A stretch of DNA of 34,065 nt, from NCBI GenBank assembly GCA_029881055.1, contig JAOUNH010000007.1:1-34065 (forward strand). Direction: 5' to 3'. Below the pieces are notes generated by a model. The model was not told the DNA's origin. It saw nothing but the letters and a program-made list of their open reading frames with translations, and made no database searches. This DNA is from Gammaproteobacteria bacterium. Its GTDB lineage: Bacteria > Pseudomonadota > Gammaproteobacteria > Steroidobacterales > Woeseiaceae. The translations under genes were made by a program, and so were the position numbers. Below, piece after piece: positions 28,835 through 34,065 of this stretch. The stretch's first letter is position 1, and every line of letters starts with the position of its first letter.

Positions 28835-29524
28835 ATGACCATTGAGCTGCACTCCGTCTCGAAGAGTTACGAGACTCATGCCGGACCGTTCGACGCTGTG
28901 CGGGAACTATCCCTGAACATGACGCCAGGCGAGTTCATCGGTTTGGTCGGCCCTTCGGGGAGCGGCAAGTCGACGCTGCTTAATCTGATCAGTGGTCTGG
29001 ACCACCCCTCATCCGGCGAAGTCCGGGTCGCCGGAGAACGACTGGCTGGTCTGTCGGAAACGAAACTCGCGAGTTTCCGAGGCGAGAAGATCGGCTTCGT
29101 ATTCCAGTTTTTTCAGCTGGTTCCGACGCTGACGGTATTCGAGAACGTCATGCTGGCGATGGACCTCGTCGGCACGATCAATAGGTCCGAGCGACACAAG
29201 CGCGCCCTCGAACTACTGGATCAGTTCGGCGTGCTGCGTCACAAGGGCAAGACGCCGTCGAGGTTGTCGGGCGGCGAGCAACAGCGCGTCGCAATCGCAC
29301 GCGCGCTTGCGAACGACCCACCAATCCTGGTCGCGGATGAGCCGACCGGAAACCTGGATTGCGAGAACAGCGATCGCACGATGGACCTGTTTGCAGATTG
29401 CGCGGACGGCGGCCGCCTGGTCATTGTCGCAACACACGACACCGCTAGGCTCGGTCGACTTAGCCGTGTGCTGACTTTGCGCGATGGCGCGCTCGTCAAG
29501 GACGAGGTCAACGGGCATGGCTAA
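28835..29524 (+). CDS. ABC transporter ATP-binding protein (LolD/MacB-type)
   Basis: Walker A GPSGSGKST, signature LSGGEQQRVAIARALAND, Walker B ILVADEPTGNLD. Confidence 0.95.
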   Translation: MTIELHSVSKSYETHAGPFDAVRELSLNMTPGEFIGLVGPSGSGKSTLLNLISGLDHPSSGEVRVAGERLAGLSETKLASFRGEKIGFVFQFFQLVPTLTVFENVMLAMDLVGTINRSERHKRALELLDQFGVLRHKGKTPSRLSGGEQQRVAIARALANDPPILVADEPTGNLDCENSDRTMDLFADCADGGRLVIVATHDTARLGRLSRVLTLRDGALVKDEVNGHG

Positions 29525-31964
29525 CAGCATCGGGAAAAAAATCTGGCGCGACCTCACCGAGCGCAAAGGCCGCAGCTTGCTGACGATACTCGGCTTGTGC
29601 ATCGGATTTTGGGGTGTTGGCAATGCGGCTGTGGCCTGGCTGGTACTGAGCAAGGATCTCGCCGGCAATTTCACGCGCACCAACCCGCCCGCCATCGCGA
29701 TGACCATCGAGGGGCGGGGCGTGGTTGACGTGAGGCGTATCGGTGCGATCGAGGGCGCACAGGAGATCGAGAACCGCCCGCAACTCTCGGGCCGGATTCA
29801 ATATGCACCAGACCGCTGGCTGGCGCTCGTCCTCTGGGTTGTCGAGGACTTCAAAGACATGCGCGTCGGTACGGTATTTGCTGAGGATGGCACTCTCCCT
29901 CCGCCACCAGGCACCATGATCGTCGAGCGCGATGGCCTGCCTCTTGCCAACGTTTTAAAAAGACGCGAGCAATCAGGGAGCGTCGGCCACAACAAACTTA
30001 TTGTCGATCCCGAGGCGCCATTCGTGCGCTTTGAGGATGCGCCGATTCCGGTACAGCTTGCCGGCGGTGTGGACGTCATGGCCGCAATCAGCGGCACCGT
30101 GTTCGATCCCCGTCAGGCGCCATCACGCATGGAGATGGCGATATACGCCTATGCAGAACGCGACACCGTTGCACAATGGGGCGCCAAGATTACTGATCGC
30201 TTGCTGGTCACGCCAGCACCCGGATATGAAAACGAGGCCGCCATCCACGATACTGCGGCCCGGCTCAAAGCACGATTGGCGAAGCTCGGCTACGTCACGG
30301 TTGAGACCGCTTATCCCTCGCACACGAAGCATGTACATCAGTTCCAGATGAATTCCATACTGTGGCTGATCTCCTGTGTCGGCATCCTCGCCCTGCTGAT
30401 GAGCGTCGTCCTGGTAGTGGACCTGATAGCCGGTATTCTGACGAACCAGGTGCGCCAGATAGGGGTGCTCAAAGCCATCGGCGCATCCGCGCGGCAGATT
30501 ACGCTGATCTACGCGACCGAGATGATGTTGGTCGGTGCCATCGCAGCCGCGATCGCCATGCCCTTCTCGGTCCGTAGCGGATTCGTCCTATCTGGCTGGC
30601 TCGCGGCGCTGCTGAACTTCGAGCTGCTGACTGAGGAACTGCCGCTGTCTGCCTACGCCAGCTTTGTTATTGCAGCAAGCCTGTTCCCGGTAATTGCCGC
30701 GCTACCTACGGTCCGCCACTGGGCGCGCGTCTCGGTTACGGATGCGTTACAGCATTTTGGGGCAAATCCCGAACAGGATAAGTCACTCCGTATCGATCGC
30801 ATCACGGCACCGCTCGCACTGGACGTGCGCATGGGGCTGCGCAACGCATTTCGCAAACCGCGGCGCACTCTGATGACTGCGGCGACCCTGGGGCTCGGGC
30901 TGCTGGTGTTCATGGTTGCAATGAATACTCGTTCGTCACTGCTCTACACGGCCGAAACGGAGGAAGCTGCACGACGCTATGATGTGCTGGTCGGTTTTGA
31001 GGAGCCGATCGATGCGAGCCGAGTCGCGTGGATGAGCGCTTTTCCGATTGTCGAGCGTGCCGAGACCTGGCGTATTGAGCGCGCGAACATCATTTCCCCG
31101 AATGAGGCGCTGGACGAAGACGTCCGGCTATTCCGCGTACCGGACGACAGCGACATGATGAATCCCAACGTCCTCTCGGGGCACTGGTTTGGCGATGGGC
31201 AGGCCGACGGCATCGTCATCAATCTTCGTCTACAACAAGCGCGGCCGGAACTCGTGCCTGGTGCGCCTGTTCTCCTCGCTGTAAACGGGCAGGAGCTGGC
31301 GACGACCGTTATCGGCGTCATCAAGGAATTCGGGCCGGCATCAATGTACATCCGCGATGCGGATTATCGCGTACAGCTGAATGATCAGGACCAACGGGTA
31401 AACGCCGGCTTCGTACGCCTGAAAGAGCCGACGGAAAAAAATCTCGCCACTCTCACTGCGCTTTTGGAATCGCATTTCGAACTGGTACAGGTTCGTATAC
31501 GCGGACTGCAATCCGGCAAGGTCGCGAGCCGCGTCATCCGCGGCCACCTGGACAGTATCATCACGACACTCCTGGTACTCGCGCTGCTGGTATTGTTGGT
31601 AAGCGTCCTCGGCATGACCTCGGCTGTCTCTACGAACATCGTGGAGAGGGGTCGGGAACTCGCAATACTGCGAGCAATTGGCGGTACCCCGGCCGCAATC
31701 CGCCGGATTCTCTTCAGCGAGGCCGTAACGATTGCCGTCGTCGGGTGGGTGTGCGCACTTCTACTGGCCGCCACAGTCAGCTCGACAGTGTCTGATTTCT
31801 TCGGCCAGGCGCTAGTGGAGTACCCTTTCGACTTCCGTTTCTCGCCGCTCGGCGTTGCGTCGAGCTTTGCGCTCGCTGTACTGCTCGCCGTGCTTGCCAG
31901 TATCGTACCCGCGCATGTCGCAAGTCGGCAGTCGGTCCGGGTCGCGTTACAGAACGGGGCATGA
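29517..31964 (+). CDS. FtsX-like (MacB-type) ABC transporter permease
   Basis: 8-bp overlap with the ATPase gene; MANSIGKKIWRDLTERKGRSLLTILGLCIGFWGVGNAAVAWL; two FtsX-like modules (IGVLKAIGASARQITLIYATEMMLVG; ELAILRAIGGTPAAIRRILFSEAV). Confidence 0.92.
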   Translation: MANSIGKKIWRDLTERKGRSLLTILGLCIGFWGVGNAAVAWLVLSKDLAGNFTRTNPPAIAMTIEGRGVVDVRRIGAIEGAQEIENRPQLSGRIQYAPDRWLALVLWVVEDFKDMRVGTVFAEDGTLPPPPGTMIVERDGLPLANVLKRREQSGSVGHNKLIVDPEAPFVRFEDAPIPVQLAGGVDVMAAISGTVFDPRQAPSRMEMAIYAYAERDTVAQWGAKITDRLLVTPAPGYENEAAIHDTAARLKARLAKLGYVTVETAYPSHTKHVHQFQMNSILWLISCVGILALLMSVVLVVDLIAGILTNQVRQIGVLKAIGASARQITLIYATEMMLVGAIAAAIAMPFSVRSGFVLSGWLAALLNFELLTEELPLSAYASFVIAASLFPVIAALPTVRHWARVSVTDALQHFGANPEQDKSLRIDRITAPLALDVRMGLRNAFRKPRRTLMTAATLGLGLLVFMVAMNTRSSLLYTAETEEAARRYDVLVGFEEPIDASRVAWMSAFPIVERAETWRIERANIISPNEALDEDVRLFRVPDDSDMMNPNVLSGHWFGDGQADGIVINLRLQQARPELVPGAPVLLAVNGQELATTVIGVIKEFGPASMYIRDADYRVQLNDQDQRVNAGFVRLKEPTEKNLATLTALLESHFELVQVRIRGLQSGKVASRVIRGHLDSIITTLLVLALLVLLVSVLGMTSAVSTNIVERGRELAILRAIGGTPAAIRRILFSEAVTIAVVGWVCALLLAATVSSTVSDFFGQALVEYPFDFRFSPLGVASSFALAVLLAVLASIVPAHVASRQSVRVALQNGA

Positions 31965-32059
31965 ACCGGGTTTGCAGGAAATACGCACCTACTCTAAGCA
32001 GCGAAATCACTGGGCGATGTTCGCTGTTTGGTAAAACGCTACAACTCGTTCGTTTGGTG

Positions 32060-32106
32060 CGTCATCAGCTTGGGAAGCTGATGTTCTACCATTGAACGAC
32101 ACCCGC
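32060..32106 (-). pseudogene. Truncated tRNA-Gly(CCC): 5' acceptor strand, D arm, anticodon arm and variable loop only
   Basis: Reverse complement GCGGGTGTCGTTCAATGGTAGAACATCAGCTTCCCAAGCTGATGACG: D stem GTTC/GAAC, anticodon stem TCAGC/GCTGA, loop TTCCCAA. It continues CACCAAACGAACGAG, with no T arm and no 3' acceptor strand. Confidence 0.75.
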
Positions 32107-32196
32107 TTTTCAGGGAGTTAGCTCTCACCTTCGCCTAAGTGAGCATAGAGTTTTGACTGCTCACCTTGACTTATACATATATTGTGCATATCTTCC

Positions 32197-32475
32197 ATGA
32201 GAATTGAATGGGATCCGGCCAAAGCGAAGTCGAATCTCGGCAAGCACGGGATCAGCTTTTCCGACGTGGAGCCTGCTTTCTATGAAGAGTTTGCCCTTTC
32301 GATGCCGGACCCGTTCTCGATTGCAGAAGAGCGGTTTGTCCTGGTTGGTCGTGACGCCTTGAACAGAGTACTGACCATCGCATACACGTACAGAGGCGAA
32401 CATATCCGGGTCATCTCCGCGCGACCAGCAACCAAGGCGGAACGCAGAACTTATGAGAAAGGAATACGACCTTAG
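32197..32475 (+). CDS. brnT: BrnT family type II toxin (ribonuclease)
   Basis: MRIEWDPAKAKSNLGKHGISFSDVEPAF...EERFVLVGRDALNRVLTIAYTYRGEHIRVISARPATKAERRTYE is the BrnT pattern. ATG at 32197 preferred over the listed start. Confidence 0.92.
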   Translation: MRIEWDPAKAKSNLGKHGISFSDVEPAFYEEFALSMPDPFSIAEERFVLVGRDALNRVLTIAYTYRGEHIRVISARPATKAERRTYEKGIRP

Positions 32476-32704
32476 CAAGGCGAAACGCGGCCCGGTGGTA
32501 AAACCCAAGGGCAAAACGAGGATTACGATCTATCTCGATGACGACGTGATCGAAGCCTTTCGAGAGCTGGGTGATGAGCGTGGACGTGGCTATCAGACGC
32601 TGATCAATGAAGCGCTACGCGAAACACTCGGCACTAGCCAGCGTCCGGTTGATGCCAGAACGCTCAGGCGAATACTGCGAGAAGAGCTAAAGAAAGCGGG
32701 ATGA
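32453..32704 (+). CDS. brnA: BrnA family antitoxin
   Basis: Overlaps brnT by 23 bp; KTRITIYLDDDVIEAFRELGDERGRGYQTLINEALRETL is RHH-like with the BrnA RGYQTLIN signature. Confidence 0.92.
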   Translation: MRKEYDLSKAKRGPVVKPKGKTRITIYLDDDVIEAFRELGDERGRGYQTLINEALRETLGTSQRPVDARTLRRILREELKKAG

Positions 32705-32738
32705 TGTCCCGTTCGCAAATCGGCAAGTTACGTCTCGC

Positions 32739-32933
32739 TCAGGTCTGGCTGAGCCTCGGATCCAGATCGATGCCGACGTACCTCTCCGGTTTGAGCAGTT
32801 CGTTGATGATTCTGGCTCCGGTCACTTGACCGCAACCTATCTCAAGAACACTGGCAGGCTCGCCGCAAACGAGCCGCATCAGGCGGGGGGCCTCATAGTG
32901 CCGCTGAACAAATCCTCGCAAAGGACTATTCAT
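32739..32933 (-). pseudogene. N-terminal fragment of a class I SAM-dependent methyltransferase
   Basis: MNSPLRGFVQRHYEAPRLMRLVCGEPASVLEIGCGQVTGARIINELLKPERYVGIDLDPRLSQT*: motif I present, then a stop right after the acidic-loop motif; the rest of the Rossmann domain is absent. Confidence 0.65.
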
Positions 32934-33142
32934 CGCTTAATATTCGATCGTATTCATCAACATTTCGCTAGTCCGATAGCAGTGTATATCTAACTTGACG
33001 AAGTGCATTCCCGAGCTGTTTCGGAGACCGATCCCCAGAGCCCCTAGGTGTGAAACGCTTGCACAACAGGCCGGTTACTAAATGACACGTAAGCGACGCT
33101 TGTCCTGCTTATTGCGTTACCCCCGACCTGGCCTGCGCCTCC

Positions 33143-34065
33143 TCAGTCGAACCTGTCTTGAGGCAGCGCCCAGTCGATTCCGTCGACGGCAGGCAGCTCG
33201 CTTCCGTCATCAACGCCGATCTCTGCAGCGATGATTGCCCCGAGCTTTGCGTTCATAGCCAGCACGAGATCTCCGTTCGTAGCCCTGTCTGCTGCCAGGT
33301 TGATATTCTCGCCGGGATCCTTTTCTCGATCGTATAACTCGAGATCGTTGTACTCGTACAGTTCGTCGAGGTTTGCCGGCTTGTGGTGCTCGGTCGGCGA
33401 AAAATAGCGGGAGAACGTGTAGCGGCCGTTGGACATAGACCGCACCGAACCGCGCTTCTTCAGGTTGGGGCGGAAGCCAGTGGCCGCCATCTCGGCCTTC
33501 GGGTCCTTACCTGCGGCCTTGGCGTTGGCGATGAACGGCATCAGGTCGCCATCGTTCGAAGCAATCCCGCTGTAGGTGAACAGCGCCGCATCGCGCACGG
33601 CGTGCACGTCGGCTCCCTGTGGATCGTTGAGCAGGACAGCGAAATCCTTGCCTGGCAGCTCGCGTCCCGCGAATTCGGCGACCTGCGTCTGATTCGCGCC
33701 GGCCATCGCGAGCAGCGTCGGCGCGATATCGATATGCGACGTCAACGCGCCGCAGGTCTGTCCGCCGCGCACATCAGGGTGCACGACGTACATCGGCACG
33801 TGGAAGGTCTCTTTATACGCAAACGGACCTTTGCCGCGCAGACCATGGGCGCCACCCGCTTCGCCGTGATCGGCCGTGTACACGATGATCGTATTGTCCG
33901 TCATGCCGAGAGCATCCAGCTCATGGAGAACGGTCGTCAGTTGAGCATCCACAGAGCGAATGCTGTTGATGTAAAAGTTATTGAACCGGCGCCAACGTTC
34001 CTCTTCCGGGGGAATGTGTCCGAGCACATAGTCCCAGGCCTTGCTGAACTCACCGTGCGCAGCCG
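33143..34065 (-). CDS. Sulfatase family protein, 5' end outside the window
   Basis: DNTIIVYTADHGEAGGAHGLRGKGPFAYKETFHVPMYVVHPDVRGG...TSHIDIAPTLLAMAG...LYDREKDPGENINLA. The frame stays open to the window edge (AAHGEFSKAWDYVLGHIPP), so the listed start is internal. Confidence 0.9.
   Translation of the reverse strand, partial: AAHGEFSKAWDYVLGHIPPEEERWRRFNNFYINSIRSVDAQLTTVLHELDALGMTDNTIIVYTADHGEAGGAHGLRGKGPFAYKETFHVPMYVVHPDVRGGQTCGALTSHIDIAPTLLAMAGANQTQVAEFAGRELPGKDFAVLLNDPQGADVHAVRDAALFTYSGIASNDGDLMPFIANAKAAGKDPKAEMAATGFRPNLKKRGSVRSMSNGRYTFSRYFSPTEHHKPANLDELYEYNDLELYDREKDPGENINLAADRATNGDLVLAMNAKLGAIIAAEIGVDDGSELPAVDGIDWALPQDRFD

Noticed and set aside
1-34065. CRISPR array, prophage or insertion sequence
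   Set aside because: No regularly spaced direct repeats and no transposase, integrase or phage structural motifs noticed in the translations or intergenic regions. Short degenerate remnants could be missed by eye.

Overview
The window is about 34 kb of chromosome-like DNA, probably gammaproteobacterial, moderately GC-rich and densely coding. Both ends cut genes: a lipoprotein at the left edge and a sulfatase at the right. Recognisable modules from left to right: (i) a minus-strand operon of an ArsB/NhaD-type permease, an NSS-family Na+ symporter, a 41-aa single-TM small ORF absent from the ORF track, and an exported alpha/beta hydrolase; (ii) RlmI, a small membrane protein, a MOSC protein, an M48-TPR protease, an exported protein and YccF; (iii) a tight plus-strand run of eight genes (10101-17712). 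I read this run as an uncharacterised envelope system: an exported coiled-coil-like protein, a lipoprotein, a MotA/TolQ/ExbB-like 4-TM protein, an ExbD/TolR-like single-TM protein, a large exported protein, a TM protein and an SLT lytic transglycosylase that seem to share a C-terminal SPOR-like domain, and a beta-helix-like membrane protein. (iv) Next come a minimal zincin, an apparently internally deleted DUF1428 gene and an RND/MFP efflux pair; (v) a TPR protein, IorA/IorB-type molybdenum hydroxylase subunits and a CXXCH-beta-barrel fusion resembling the Cyc2 cytochrome-porins; (vi) a membrane LytTR regulator with a LolD/FtsX-type ABC exporter; (vii) a scar-like region with a 5' tRNA-Gly(CCC) fragment, a BrnT/BrnA toxin-antitoxin pair and a truncated methyltransferase. 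The best candidate for an undescribed system is the 10.1-17.7 kb cluster. All family calls come from motif recognition by eye; no searches were run.
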